Part shown: in pieces, positions 8,289 to 18,224 of the stretch
How positions within the stretch are numbered: position 1 is the first letter of the stretch
Layout of the letters: the number at the start of each line of letters is the position of its first letter
NCBI RefSeq assembly: GCF_004217115.1
Contig: NZ_SHKN01000001.1
Location: 1,243,781-1,307,780, forward strand
Source of the DNA: Ancylomarina subtilis
Lineage (GTDB): Bacteria; Bacteroidota; Bacteroidia; Bacteroidales; Marinifilaceae
DNA: 64,000 nucleotides
Direction of reading: 5' to 3'
Notes under the pieces: generated by a model
What the model was told of the DNA's origin: nothing
Seen by the model: only the letters and a program-made list of their open reading frames with translations
Database searches by the model: none
Made by a program: the position numbers and the translations under genes

Positions 8289-11200
8289 TTAAAATGTAGC
8301 TCGTAAACTAAATGAGAATTCAGGCTTATTATCAATTCCATATCCCGAAAAATCAGGCATATTCTCTGGATCGATATTCTTGCTATTAAAAGCGATATAT
8401 CCAAAATTCCGTATTTGAGCAGAAACATTCAGGTTTGAAACATGTAAGTTCTTTATATATTTTTCCGGTATGTTATAGGATAATATAACTTCTTTAAATC
8501 GAATATGTGATGCACTATGAACAGTATTACTGCTCATACCGGCATAAGACTCATACATTCCGGGGTAACTACCATCACGCAGTTTAGGCAAGTCGGTAAT
8601 CAATTCATCTCCTGGTTTTTTCCACACATTATCGATATCTTTGTGTATCCAATTAACATAAGCTCCCATTCTGTAATCATCGTAACTCAAACTGTTGGTT
8701 CTAAACACATAACCCAACTTAAATGTAGTTAGCAAACTTAAAGACAATCCTTTATACGAAATACTATTTATAATACTTCCATAATATTTTGGAGTGGTAG
8801 AACCTTCATACTTCAAAGCCTCGTGTGTTGTGGGTTCCTGATCAGCAGAAAGAATCTCTCCTTTTTCATCATAAATCCTGGGTTCACCTTCTTCAGACAA
8901 ACCAGCCCATTTATAGCTGTACATATAATTTAATGGCAAACCTTCTTTCAAATACCCTTGGATGTATGAGTAATAAGTATTATCAGGCATTTCTATTTTT
9001 TTAATTTTATTCTTATTGTAACTAAAGTTTAGACCTAAATTCCATTTCACCTCTTTATTTACAATAAGAGAATTCAAATTAACATCAATACCCTTATTGG
9101 ATATTTCAGCAGTATTCATTAGAGCTTGAGAAAAGCCATAAGTCGAATTAAGAGCTACTTGTCCTAAAACACCATCACTGTACTTGGTATAATATTCAAG
9201 ACTACCGGCCAAACGGTGATTTAACATAGAAAAGTCCAAACCAAAGTTAGCCACAGCTGTTCTTTCCCATCTTAATTTTGGATTCTTAGGATTTTGAATT
9301 TTTGCGTATGGTCTTTGCGTATAATAGTCTTTTCTTACATCAGCTATCAAATAGGGGCTTGTCGATTTATCAACATTCCCATTCCATCCGTATGTAGCTC
9401 TTAAAGTGAATAGATCCACAAAATCGAAATCAAAGAACTCCTCTTTATGCATTTGCCAGTTTCCTCCAACAGACCACAAGGGAACGTTTCTATAATCCGA
9501 ACTGGCACCAAATAGATTTGAATCATCTAAACGGGCACTACCTGTAAAGGTGTATTTATCATTGTAGGTATAGGATGTATTAAAATAATACGATAAAAAT
9601 CGATCTTCCTTATATTCATATTTCGTATCATCAGCCAATTTCCTCTTAGAGCCATTAAATATGTTTGAATACTCCACACCAAGAGGAGTTGTAGCATACT
9701 GTAAGCTTTGATCATCATAACCATGCTTAGTATAATTACTTGATTCATATTTTACTTTTCTCATTTCAATACCAGCTATAGCCACTAATTGATGCAAGTC
9801 ATCATTAAAACTCTTATCGAAATTTATCTGACCTCGTGAGGTGAAAGCACTATAGTTACTAAAAGATTCTTTCAAAATGGCCCCTTTAGGAACTTGTTGC
9901 TCAGTCATGCCTCGATCATTAACAAGAGAGTATGTATTTACCAGATTTCTAACCTGATAAGTATCTTCATTGTATAAATTTTTGCCTTTTACATCTCCCC
10001 ACTCATATTGATACTTTGCATCAATATTTAAGTAATCTGTAAGAGTATAGTTAAGAGCTGCTCTTAATTTCAAATCAAGATTATTGGTAACATTGTCCTT
10101 ATTATCAAATTCTCTTTTGAGATTATAATTCCAATCGTATGGTAAATTTTTCTCTAACACAAGTTTCTCCACATAAGCTTGATTGTGTGAATAAGCTTGG
10201 TTTATGTAGTCCCCGTTCTCATCTAAAATCTGCTGATATTGAGGAATACGAGTTATATCAGTGAATTGAATACCATTCAATTCCCTTTTTCTAGCATTTA
10301 CATTTACCCCTAGATCAATGCTTAATCTATCCGTGATTTTTGAATTTACACCCAAATAAGAGGTAATACGTTCATTGTTATTTGCTTTGGCAAATTCAGC
10401 ATTATCAGAATAACTCAGAGAAGCATAATAAGATGAATTATTTAATCGCCCTCTAAGAGATAATCCGTATTGCTGTGAGATTGAATTTCTCATTAACAAA
10501 TCGGAAAACTCATCCCTTACATCTCTTTGCTTTAGTTTATTTAAAATAGCATCTCTCTCTTGTTCTGTAATATTACCTTCGCTATAATTCAGAAAAGTTT
10601 CCATTCCCTCCGTTAAAACTGGCTGGTAATTACCATTGGGCATATTTACAAGGCTTCTTCTTACCATCTCTTCTTCATACTCAAGATAACTCGATGTTGA
10701 GGCAAAAGGCAAATCATATAGATCAGGCTTTTGAGTTAAGGACAATGAAGAGGTGAATTCAACAACAGGTCTCATGTCCTTATCCGCTTTCTTAGAAACA
10801 ATAACAATTACGCCATTCGCAGCTCTTGCCCCCCAAATTGAAGCCGCAGCAGCATCTTTCAATATGGTAATACTTTCAATATCATTAGGATTTATTGTTT
10901 CCATATCACCTTCAATAGGAAAGCCATCAACAACAATAAGAGGTGTCTTATCTGCATACAAAGTACTCACACCTCTAATTTCCATTTCTCCTTGTTCATT
11001 AAAAAGCACACCTGTTGTCTGCCCTTCAAGCTTATTAACAATATTCATTGTTATTTTGCGGTCAAGCACCTCAGTGCTTACTTTCTCAAAAGCACCAGTA
11101 GCTCGTTCTCTGGATAGGGTTTGATAACCCGTTACCACAACCTCATTCATTACTTCAGAATCGGCAAGTAAAGTTACATTCTGAATCGATTGTCCGGCAT

Positions 11201-11780
11201 ATACAATTTCCTGAGAAAGCATCCCTACAAAAGAGAACACCAAAACAGCATTATCACTTTCGATTTTGATGTTGTAATTACCATCAATATCAGTAGCAAC
11301 ACCAGTTGTTGACCCTTTCACAACCACAGAAACACCAGGCAGGGTATTGCCATCTGCATCGGTAACGGTTCCTTTGACTTCTTTTTTCTCTTGCTTCTCT
11401 TCTTTGGGAGCTTCATACTTTCGATCAACAATCATGATGACATCATCGCGAAATTGACACTCAAGCTTTGTATCCTTAAAGATTTCTTCCAAAGCTTCAT
11501 CTACTCTCATATCTGAAGCATCAAAATTAATCGCACCCAATTCTTCAATCTTATCCTCGCTGTAGATAAATCGAAGGCCTGTTTGCATTTTAATTTCATT
11601 CAACACATCCAAAACTGAAACTTCTTTTAATTCAAAGCTTACTCTCTGGTTTTGAGAATAAATACTGGCTGATGCACTTAGGGTGAGTGCAAAAGTCAAA
11701 AAGATAAACACCTTCATCATAATAAGGATTTTTAACCTTCTCCCACGAGGGAAAAGATAGGGGAAACCATTTTTTTTCAT
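8289..11780 (-). CDS. SusC/RagA TonB-dependent receptor with STN domain (locus 1)
   Basis: This 1163-residue protein begins with a charged leader and a second Met before the signal segment (MMKVFIFLTFALTLSASA). Then come an STN signalling domain (about 50-120), a carboxypeptidase-regulatory-like beta-sandwich (about 135-210, GTVTDADGNTLPGVSVVVKG), a TonB plug (about 215-335, with the SusC motif LKDAAAASIWGARAANGVI) and a 22-strand-type barrel to the C-terminal Phe. It is the TonB-driven outer-membrane transporter of the SusCD pair. The STN domain is the part expected to signal to FecR, whose gene lies upstream. The C-terminus RATF fits barrel assembly signals. Confidence 0.95.
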   Translation of the reverse strand: MKKNGFPYLFPRGRRLKILIMMKVFIFLTFALTLSASASIYSQNQRVSFELKEVSVLDVLNEIKMQTGLRFIYSEDKIEELGAINFDASDMRVDEALEEIFKDTKLECQFRDDVIMIVDRKYEAPKEEKQEKKEVKGTVTDADGNTLPGVSVVVKGSTTGVATDIDGNYNIKIESDNAVLVFSFVGMLSQEIVYAGQSIQNVTLLADSEVMNEVVVTGYQTLSRERATGAFEKVSTEVLDRKITMNIVNKLEGQTTGVLFNEQGEMEIRGVSTLYADKTPLIVVDGFPIEGDMETINPNDIESITILKDAAAASIWGARAANGVIVIVSKKADKDMRPVVEFTSSLSLTQKPDLYDLPFASTSSYLEYEEEMVRRSLVNMPNGNYQPVLTEGMETFLNYSEGNITEQERDAILNKLKQRDVRDEFSDLLMRNSISQQYGLSLRGRLNNSSYYASLSYSDNAEFAKANNNERITSYLGVNSKITDRLSIDLGVNVNARKRELNGIQFTDITRIPQYQQILDENGDYINQAYSHNQAYVEKLVLEKNLPYDWNYNLKREFDNKDNVTNNLDLKLRAALNYTLTDYLNIDAKYQYEWGDVKGKNLYNEDTYQVRNLVNTYSLVNDRGMTEQQVPKGAILKESFSNYSAFTSRGQINFDKSFNDDLHQLVAIAGIEMRKVKYESSNYTKHGYDDQSLQYATTPLGVEYSNIFNGSKRKLADDTKYEYKEDRFLSYYFNTSYTYNDKYTFTGSARLDDSNLFGASSDYRNVPLWSVGGNWQMHKEEFFDFDFVDLFTLRATYGWNGNVDKSTSPYLIADVRKDYYTQRPYAKIQNPKNPKLRWERTAVANFGLDFSMLNHRLAGSLEYYTKYSDGVLGQVALNSTYGFSQALMNTAEISNKGIDVNLNSLIVNKEVKWNLGLNFSYNKNKIKKIEMPDNTYYSYIQGYLKEGLPLNYMYSYKWAGLSEEGEPRIYDEKGEILSADQEPTTHEALKYEGSTTPKYYGSIINSISYKGLSLSLLTTFKLGYVFRTNSLSYDDYRMGAYVNWIHKDIDNVWKKPGDELITDLPKLRDGSYPGMYESYAGMSSNTVHSASHIRFKEVILSYNIPEKYIKNLHVSNLNVSAQIRNFGYIAFNSKNIDPENMPDFSGYGIDNKPEFSFSLRATF

Positions 11781-11848
11781 AATTTTGTAATGATAAGTTA
11801 GTATTTGAATAAACGCCCGCCCGGTATTTATTCATTATTTAATTTTCG

Positions 11849-11877
11849 AACGGAAGATTCTACGAAAATCTTCCGTT
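11849..11877 (+). promoter_or_regulatory. Hairpin at the fecR-susC junction, locus 1
   Basis: An 11-bp stem (aacggaagatt / aatcttccgtt) has a 7-base loop. T residues follow on the plus strand only, so it looks like a terminator in the antisense direction. In the sense direction it would be a 5' hairpin on susC mRNA. Equivalent hairpins occur at 25902-25936 and 50061-50090. Confidence 0.65.
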
Positions 11878-11901
11878 TTTTATACATCCTATCTGGATGT
11901 C

Positions 11902-13059
11902 TTACTTGACCATAACGACTATGGCATTGTCTTTTATTTCGAATTTTGCATTTGATGTTTCTTGCATAAAGTACAACAGGTCTTTCACGTCGGAGTAGCG
12001 TTTCATATCGCCCGTAAAACGGTACGCCTTGCATTCTTCATTCATAAAAAAGATTTTGACATTATACCATCGCTCCAAACGCGTCATGATATTCTCCAAA
12101 GATTGATTTTCAAAAACAAAGTCACCATCTTTCCAGGCAATATATGGCCTTACATTTACCTTCGTTACTTCTGTTTGCCCAGTTCGAAGATTAGCAAATC
12201 CTAATTCTCCCGGCTGCAATTTTGCCTCAATACTTTTCGCATTCGCTTTTATACCTACCGATCCTTCTACCAAAACAGTTTTAATTTCATTTTGATTGTA
12301 GGCATTGACACAGAACTCTGTCCCATACACTTTAACTTGCTGACCATAGGAATCAACAATAAAGGCTTTCTCTTTATCGGGTGTTACATCGAAATAGGCT
12401 TCACCTTTTAAGTAAACTTGTCTTTTATCGCCAACAAATTGTACCGGGTATTTTAATTCTGATCCTGAATTTAACCACACACGTGTTCCATCGGCCAAAA
12501 GAATATCATATTCTTGTCCATAAGAAACTCTAAGTGTATTATATATTTCTCTTGGAGTTGTTGCTTCTTCAGCCGAGTATTCAATTCCTTTTAGCGAATC
12601 GATCTCAATTAAAGAACCATCTTTTTCTTTTATGGTTTTTGTTTTCTCTCTAAGCTCCACAGACTCTCCTGTAGATAAAATTAATTCAGCACCTCTTTTT
12701 CCTGGTTCAATTTGAACTAACTGAGCAATATTTTCATTTTCCCCAGCTTGATCATTCAGTAAATAAGGAATTGCAATTGAAACTAGGAGAATAATACTGG
12801 CAGCTACAGCTGCAAAAGATAGATATCTCAGTCGAGCACCTATTCTTTTTTCAAATTTATTAAATTCAAGTTCGGTATTCACCTGAGTCGATTTCAGAGA
12901 CCAACGGGTATATAGTACCTTACGAAGGATTTGTTGGTAGGCTTTTTTATTCTGTTCTGAGGTATTTAACCAGATTTCAAAATCATTCTTCTCCTCTTCT
13001 GTGATTTCACCAGAGATGTAATCGACGATTTCTTGATATTTTTGATCTGAAATATTCAT
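11902..13059 (-). CDS. FecR-family anti-sigma factor (locus 1)
   Basis: This 385-residue protein has a cytoplasmic N-terminal sigma-binding part (1-78), one membrane helix (about 79-101) and a periplasmic FecR domain with the hallmark LADGTRVWLNSGSELKYP and GEAYFDV. A C-terminal DUF4974 domain (about 310-385) contains LENIMTRLERWYNVKIFF. It is expected to hold the cognate sigma factor and release it when the STN domain of SusC signals substrate binding. The order sigma, fecR, susC, susD is typical for Bacteroidota. The sigma gene is 70 bases upstream. Confidence 0.93.
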   Translation of the reverse strand: MNISDQKYQEIVDYISGEITEEEKNDFEIWLNTSEQNKKAYQQILRKVLYTRWSLKSTQVNTELEFNKFEKRIGARLRYLSFAAVAASIILLVSIAIPYLLNDQAGENENIAQLVQIEPGKRGAELILSTGESVELREKTKTIKEKDGSLIEIDSLKGIEYSAEEATTPREIYNTLRVSYGQEYDILLADGTRVWLNSGSELKYPVQFVGDKRQVYLKGEAYFDVTPDKEKAFIVDSYGQQVKVYGTEFCVNAYNQNEIKTVLVEGSVGIKANAKSIEAKLQPGELGFANLRTGQTEVTKVNVRPYIAWKDGDFVFENQSLENIMTRLERWYNVKIFFMNEECKAYRFTGDMKRYSDVKDLLYFMQETSNAKFEIKDNAIVVMVK

Positions 13060-13129
13060 TTTCCTGAATTATTAGTGTGCTTCACTAATAGTACAAGAGA
13101 AATGATAAAACGGTTGAAAAGAAATTCAA

Positions 13130-13693
13130 TTATTTTGAAAAAAAGTAGAGTAAAAAGAAATCCCCCAGTTTTTCTGAATTGGTTCTGAGCGTTTTTAAAG
13201 AACGAACCAACTGGGTTTTAACCGTAGATAAAGACACACCTAACTCATCAGCTGCTTCCTGATATTTCATGCCTCTTAGATAAACACATTTTACAACTTC
13301 CTTTCCTCTTTCCGGAAGTTTTTCTATTTCATCATGAATACGTTGAACGATTTCTTCTTTATTGGATTGGTACTCTTCGTAGATACGATCAACAGATTCA
13401 ATCTCTTCGGTATGCTTTAACACATCTGTTTTTCGAAGTTTGTTGAGAGCTAAATTTTTTACTGAGACATGAAGATAAGAAGGGAGTTTATCAGGATTCC
13501 AGTTTTTATAGATTTTCTTTCTCCAGATTTTCACGAAAAAATCCTGAACCAAGTCCTTGGACATATCCAAATCGTTGAGAAAAGTATCAGCCCATACGAC
13601 AAGTGGTTCAAAATACTTCTTAAATAATAGATTCATTCCCTGCTTGTTATCAGAGGATAAAAGATTGCAAATATATTGGTCAGAGATTTTCAT
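13130..13693 (-). CDS. ECF RNA polymerase sigma factor (locus 1)
   Basis: This 187-residue protein has sigma region 2 (about 15-85, with LVQDFFVKIWRKK as the region 2.2 motif) and region 4 (about 120-175, helix-turn-helix YQEAADELGVSLSTVKTQLVRSLKTL). Length and spacing fit the Bacteroidota ECF sigma-70 factors paired with FecR. It probably turns on the downstream susCD genes, and perhaps itself. It is the first gene of locus 1. No conventional promoter was recognised upstream. Confidence 0.93.
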   Translation of the reverse strand: MKISDQYICNLLSSDNKQGMNLLFKKYFEPLVVWADTFLNDLDMSKDLVQDFFVKIWRKKIYKNWNPDKLPSYLHVSVKNLALNKLRKTDVLKHTEEIESVDRIYEEYQSNKEEIVQRIHDEIEKLPERGKEVVKCVYLRGMKYQEAADELGVSLSTVKTQLVRSLKTLRTNSEKLGDFFLLYFFSK

Positions 13694-13750
13694 TATAGGC
13701 CAAAGAATGCAAAAAAAATCTGTTCACGCAAATCCCTAAACCTACGGGAG

Positions 13751-13956
13751 TAAAAAACCACCCCCGAATCGGAGGTGGTTTTACCTTAATCTATCTAATA
13801 AACAACAAGTCTGATTGATAATTATTATTAATGATGAGCCACATTAAAAGATCGTTTAACGATCTGCTCATTCCCTGCCTTATCCTTTAAAGTAAGGCAT
13901 AAATCATAATCTCCAACAATGGCATTCTCATCAACTTTGATGTAAAAATCTAAAAG
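13751..13956 (-). repeat. Direct repeat, right copy
   Basis: This is the right partner of 5195-5402, in the same orientation, and includes the terminator and the last 43 codons of the intact DUF4625-like gene. With the left copy it brackets about 8.3 kb that hold all of locus 1. Confidence 0.9.
13755..13781 (-). terminator. Terminator of the DUF4625-like gene
   Basis: An 11-bp stem with one wobble pair is followed by a run of T on the minus strand, 47 bases after the stop codon. Confidence 0.85.
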
Positions 13957-14316
13957 CCGGGACTTTGCACCACCAATTTCAGGTAAGGCATTCCCCAAAG
14001 CATCCTTTTTATAATAACTTGAAAATGCATCAGCAAATTGATCAGAATTCATGCCACCTTTGGTAATCACAAGACGATACGAATCAAGCTCCTGATCATC
14101 TTGCAAAAAGGCGTTAAAGTGTAAATTCTCTCCTCGTACAACTTCTATATTACAAGCTGGATTTCTCAAGTCAATCTTAGGTGGTATCTTATCGATTTCA
14201 CGATCCAACTGTTTTCCAAAACTCAACATTGGTAACAGAACTAAAAGCAAAGCTCCATATTTAAGATATCTCGTTCGTTTTAAAGAAATTTTCTTTAATG
14301 GGGTTAAGTGTTTCAT
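13828..14316 (-). CDS. DUF4625-like exported protein
   Basis: This 162-residue protein has a signal or anchor segment (about 17-36) and a single beta-sandwich-like domain: KIPPKIDLRNP, then RGENLHFNAFLQDDQELDSYRLVITKG, ending with GDYDLCLTLKDKAGNEQIVKRSFNV. This pattern (Asp-rich 'DD.ELDSY', 'Y.L.L...D.AGN') resembles DUF4625, an immunoglobulin-like family of Bacteroidota lipoproteins; here no lipobox is evident. Its function is unknown. It is monocistronic with its own terminator. Its 3' end is duplicated at 5272-5402. Confidence 0.7.
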   Translation of the reverse strand: MKHLTPLKKISLKRTRYLKYGALLLVLLPMLSFGKQLDREIDKIPPKIDLRNPACNIEVVRGENLHFNAFLQDDQELDSYRLVITKGGMNSDQFADAFSSYYKKDALGNALPEIGGAKSRLLDFYIKVDENAIVGDYDLCLTLKDKAGNEQIVKRSFNVAHH

Positions 14317-14558
14317 AAATTAAACTTAGTGACTAACTATTTTATAAAAACTAAAAATAAAGAATCTCCTGCTTCAGAAAAATATAAACCTGGCACCTCT
14401 TTGTCCCGCTCCACGAATGTTTTACTTTCCCTACATCAATGGCTTGGAAAATTTGATAAAGAAAGAAAAATAATTAAAGATATAAATCTTTAATAAAACG
14501 TGTACTATTAAAACACCAAACTTCTTTTATTAACATACATATAGTTATTTAAAATCAA

Positions 14559-15674
14559 TCAATTACGCCTCGGACAATTGGGTAGTTTAACCATTTCGTA
14601 ACTTGTTTCAAATGTTGATTCGACACAATCCAAAGGGTCGCAGCAAGTATGGCAAACACGCTTAAATGCTCTAAACTTTTTCAAGTTCACCCCAGTTGCC
14701 ATAAACGCCTCCTTAATGGGTTCATCCCTCATCAAGTCTGTACTTAGATATTTTTTATTGTCATCTGCAAACACCGTCACTACAACAGAATCAGGACCTA
14801 ATTCTTCCTGAACTTTTAAAGCCCCTAAAAAATTGGCTCCTGAAGAAATACCAACACCAAGTCCAAGAATTGAGGATAATTTTTGAGCCATAATAATTGC
14901 ATCTCCATCGTCAACACTTACAATATCATCCAATTCATCCAGTTTTACAATTGAAGGAATAAATTCATCAGAAATCCCCTGAATACGATGTTTACCCACT
15001 TTATGTCCGGTTGACATAGTCGGTGAATTCGAAGGCTCCAGGGGGTGAACTTTAATTTGTGGATTTTGTTCCTTTAAATATTTTCCCACTCCCATGACCG
15101 TTCCACCCGTACCAACACCTGCAACAAAAGCATCCGGAGTCAGATTTCTATATTGTAGTTGCCACCATAATTCGGGAGCTGTTGTGTTGTAATGGGCTTC
15201 GCAGTTGTCCCCATTAGAGAACTGCAAGGGTAAGAATGTTTTTTCGTCTTCAGCAGCCAAGTTATTGGCCATCTCAATACTCCCAAGGAAACCACCTTCT
15301 TCTTTACTTACCAAACGAATATCAGCACCATAACTTTTCATCAAATTAATCCTTTCCTGACTCATCCAATCCGGCATAAATATCGTTACGGGATGTCCCA
15401 TAGCCCTGCCAATGCCCGAAAATGCAATTCCTGTATTCCCACTGGTGGCTTCAATAATTCGATCCCCCTCTTTAAGCTTTCTCAGATTATATGCTTTTTG
15501 AATAATATGAAAGGCCATACGATCTTTGATACTACCGGTCATATTCAGATATTCTGCTTTAGCATAAATGGTTCTAATCTTATTTTTGTATTCAAATTCA
15601 ATCGCTAACAATGGCGTATTGCCTACTAATGATGATAATCCATTAATTCTTTTACAAGAAGTTTCATTTTTCAT
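14559..15674 (-). CDS. PLP-dependent cysteine synthase family protein with a Cys-rich tail
   Basis: This 371-residue protein of the cysteine synthase / cystathionine beta-synthase fold has the PLP lysine in SIKDRMA (Lys about 50), the substrate loop TSGNTG (about 87) and the phosphate-binding GTGGT (about 188-192). The first 335 residues match O-acetylserine sulfhydrylase-like enzymes. The end is unusual: the last ~31 residues hold [10 protein letters not shown] and a final NCPRRN, a possible metal or redox-active Cys cluster. The likely reaction is beta-replacement on an activated serine or breakdown of a thiol amino acid. The gene stands alone, so the exact substrate is not fixed. Confidence 0.85.
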   Translation of the reverse strand: MKNETSCKRINGLSSLVGNTPLLAIEFEYKNKIRTIYAKAEYLNMTGSIKDRMAFHIIQKAYNLRKLKEGDRIIEATSGNTGIAFSGIGRAMGHPVTIFMPDWMSQERINLMKSYGADIRLVSKEEGGFLGSIEMANNLAAEDEKTFLPLQFSNGDNCEAHYNTTAPELWWQLQYRNLTPDAFVAGVGTGGTVMGVGKYLKEQNPQIKVHPLEPSNSPTMSTGHKVGKHRIQGISDEFIPSIVKLDELDDIVSVDDGDAIIMAQKLSSILGLGVGISSGANFLGALKVQEELGPDSVVVTVFADDNKKYLSTDLMRDEPIKEAFMATGVNLKKFRAFKRVCHTCCDPLDCVESTFETSYEMVKLPNCPRRN

Positions 15675-15913
15675 ATTCTAATCTTAGGTTTAGGTTTCAT
15701 AATCTTTAACAGATAAAGATAAAAATATCTCAATCTATTTATAAGACCCCTAAATTAACAAAATGGGTGAATGAGATTAAAAAAAATTCATACTTAAAAA
15801 CCTATAGAAAATATATGATACTAAATCTGTCAGATATTTAGAAAGATATCACGTCTCAAAAACAAAAAAGAATTCGTCCTACACATTTTCGAACTAAAGC
15901 CTATCACGTAAAA

Positions 15914-15933
15914 AGCCATCCCAAGGGATGGCT
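15914..15933. terminator. Hairpin (9-bp stem, 2-base loop)
   Basis: agccatccc pairs with gggatggct, with A before and T-rich sequence after. It may be a weak terminator between convergent or adjacent transcripts. Confidence 0.5.
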
Positions 15934-15980
15934 CATGTTTTAATAAAAGTTGTTATAATCTCTTAGCCTCTTAAAAAAAA

Positions 15981-16012
15981 AGAGAGGGCATCCATTTTTG
16001 GACACCCTCTCT
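15981..16012 (-). terminator. Terminator of locus 2
   Basis: On the minus strand a 13-bp stem with two mismatched or wobble positions (AGAGAGGG core) is followed by nine T residues. It lies 115 bases past the last gene of locus 2. Confidence 0.8.
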
Positions 16013-16126
16013 ACAACTAAACAGACTTAAAACAGTTCTCCGGATTGTGATTTGAATGATCCAAAGGACAATATCTTATTGACGCAATAAAAACTACATT
16101 ATTTTATCAAAAGGAGAACAAAAGTC

Positions 16127-18097
16127 TTACTCACTATCTTTTACCAATCGAACATACATTCTTTCAACAGATTGTTTATTACTATTTCTTTCAATATAGT
16201 TACTCGTTCCATTAAAAGCTCTATAGAAATAAGATACATTATCTATATTAGTAGAATTGGTCCAAAAGTAAGTATACATCGTACTTCCTTTATATGAAAA
16301 AGGTGGCATCCAAGAATATTTCCCTTTACTATAATATCCGCCTGGGACAGCACTAAACAAAAAGTCATTGGTGGCTTCTGTTCCGGTAAACCAATCTGAA
16401 TTAGGATCAAGGAATTTTGATCCATAATCATATTGTTTACCTATTTCGTCTGCTTGAGCTTGCGACATACCTGCAAAAACACTTATTTCTTTCCAGTCTG
16501 CATCTGTAGATACATGCCATCCTTCAGGTGCAAGATCATCCAGTGCGTAAGCCGTATACATCACACCATATTTATTGAAATTTTCATCTGCTTTCAGATC
16601 ACTTACTGTAGTTGATTCAGCAACATCAAAACCATAGACTGAACAAATTTTATTTGCATCATCAGAGCTTATTACATATGGAATGTAAGCTAAGTTTTGA
16701 GCTAACCAAGTCTTTCCAGCAACTGTAATTGTTTTGTATTCTTTACCATCACGAACATCAGTCCATGTTCCTTCTATTACATTAGGCTTCTCTTTAGTCG
16801 TAAATTCAATAACTTCACTTTCTGCTTTAGCACTTTGTGGGTCACGGGTTACAATTTTTGCAAAATATTTAGTTGCAAACTCTAAACCTTCGAGAGTAAA
16901 AGAAAGTTCAGATACATCTTTTTGCTTTAAATCAGACTCATCAATTGTTTCATCAAGGCTAAGGTAAATATCGTATACTAATGGCTCAGGAATTAAATTA
17001 CCCTCACTATCCCGAGACTTATCCGGATCAATAGAAGCAGACCAGTTAATTACTACATTTAATTTATCATCAACTATTAATTCATCAATTTCTGAACTCA
17101 AAACCGGAGCTGTAGGAATGGTATTAATTGTAATAAACGAGAATACATCACTTGATGTTTTTCCACCTTCGCTATCAATAGCAATAACTTTCCAATAGTA
17201 AGTCGTGTTACCTCTAAGGTTAGAAAGAGTCAATTCTGTTTCAGTAAAATCTTTCTTATAAGGATAGTTCTCGTTGATTTCTTCATTTGTACCATAAAAA
17301 ACAGTGTATGAAACAGCATCCTGGTCAGCATCAGTTGCTGCAGACCACACTAGTTTAGTTGAAAGCGACACCTGATCAAAACCATTAACTGGAGAAGTTA
17401 ATTCAGCTTTAGACGGTAATGTATTGCTTGTTGTAAAACTAGCTACATCAGATTCAATTGTTGCGCCTTCAGTATCTGTAGCAACAATTTTCCAGAAATA
17501 CTGAGTGTGTCCATCTAAACTAACAGCAAATTCAGATTCTGAGATATCAGTAGCGAGTACATTGGCTTCAGCAAATGAATTTTCTTTAGAAAGGTAAACC
17601 GTGTATTTCAAAACATCGCCATCAGCATCAGCAGCTGTCCACTTAAGGCTTATGCTTTTTTCTACATCAGTCGCCTCATTAGCAGGAAATTCAAGTCCTG
17701 AAATAGCAGGCGCTGAATTCTTTGTTGTAAAATAACGAACTTCTGATTCTGCACTGGCCCCATCTTCATCAGAAGCAACGACCTTCCAAAAATACTTCGT
17801 ATGTGATTTAAGTGCTGTTTTTAATGTAAATGTATTCTTATCAATATTATTACCTTTTAAATCTTCAGCAACAAATTCTTCAGTTTCTGAAACATAAACA
17901 TCATAAGTAACAATATCATTATCCGGATCGATACTTTTTACCCAAGTTAGAGTTGGTTTTGTTTCCTGATCAATGGCTGCATTCTCCGGAGCAGATAATG
18001 TCGCTGCCTCTGGTATTCTATTTTCCTTTTCGTCTTCGCAGGAAAACATACATAATAGTCCCAGGCTTATAAAAGCCAATTTAAAATAATTTTTCAT
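16127..18097 (-). CDS. Lipoprotein with four Fn3-like repeats and a FISUMP domain (locus 2)
   Basis: This 656-residue lipoprotein (LLCMFSC, Cys about 20) has four fibronectin type III-like repeats of about 95 residues. Each carries the pattern LxWxxxxDxDxDxxxYxVYxSxxxxF and later Yxxxxx..T.YFWKVVAxDxxG. The C-terminal part (about 440-655) starts DGKEYKTITVAGKTWLAQNLAY, the FISUMP (Fibrobacter succinogenes major paralogous) domain, with the later GWHVSTDADWKE motif. Such proteins are surface-exposed and often bind or process substrates, but the activity is unknown. It is the last gene of locus 2, about 125 bases after the DUF4302 gene. Confidence 0.88.
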   Translation of the reverse strand: MKNYFKLAFISLGLLCMFSCEDEKENRIPEAATLSAPENAAIDQETKPTLTWVKSIDPDNDIVTYDVYVSETEEFVAEDLKGNNIDKNTFTLKTALKSHTKYFWKVVASDEDGASAESEVRYFTTKNSAPAISGLEFPANEATDVEKSISLKWTAADADGDVLKYTVYLSKENSFAEANVLATDISESEFAVSLDGHTQYFWKIVATDTEGATIESDVASFTTSNTLPSKAELTSPVNGFDQVSLSTKLVWSAATDADQDAVSYTVFYGTNEEINENYPYKKDFTETELTLSNLRGNTTYYWKVIAIDSEGGKTSSDVFSFITINTIPTAPVLSSEIDELIVDDKLNVVINWSASIDPDKSRDSEGNLIPEPLVYDIYLSLDETIDESDLKQKDVSELSFTLEGLEFATKYFAKIVTRDPQSAKAESEVIEFTTKEKPNVIEGTWTDVRDGKEYKTITVAGKTWLAQNLAYIPYVISSDDANKICSVYGFDVAESTTVSDLKADENFNKYGVMYTAYALDDLAPEGWHVSTDADWKEISVFAGMSQAQADEIGKQYDYGSKFLDPNSDWFTGTEATNDFLFSAVPGGYYSKGKYSWMPPFSYKGSTMYTYFWTNSTNIDNVSYFYRAFNGTSNYIERNSNKQSVERMYVRLVKDSE

Positions 18098-18224
18098 ATA
18101 AATATATTATTTAGGGTTAGGAACAAGGTGTACAATGCCTTAATACAAAGTCTTTGTACACCTTGCAGGATATTTATTCTTTCGTATAAAATGAGTTTGC
18201 TTATGGTTTAAATAAGCATTTGAA

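Larger units (their letters stand above)
15675..16126. other. Intergenic region with two hairpins
   Basis: These 450 bases upstream of the PLP enzyme and downstream of locus 2 contain hairpins at 15914-15933 and 15981-16012. No conserved reading frame was seen in the rest. Confidence 0.5.

Noticed and set aside
10753-11124. 123-codon plus-strand frame inside susC of locus 1
   Set aside because: It is the antisense shadow of the plug domain and shows no start signal or known domain.
11702-11780. Charged pre-signal leader of SusC proteins as a novel targeting signal
   Set aside because: The same MKK-basic-MK leader is common in STN-type SusC proteins, so it is not unusual.
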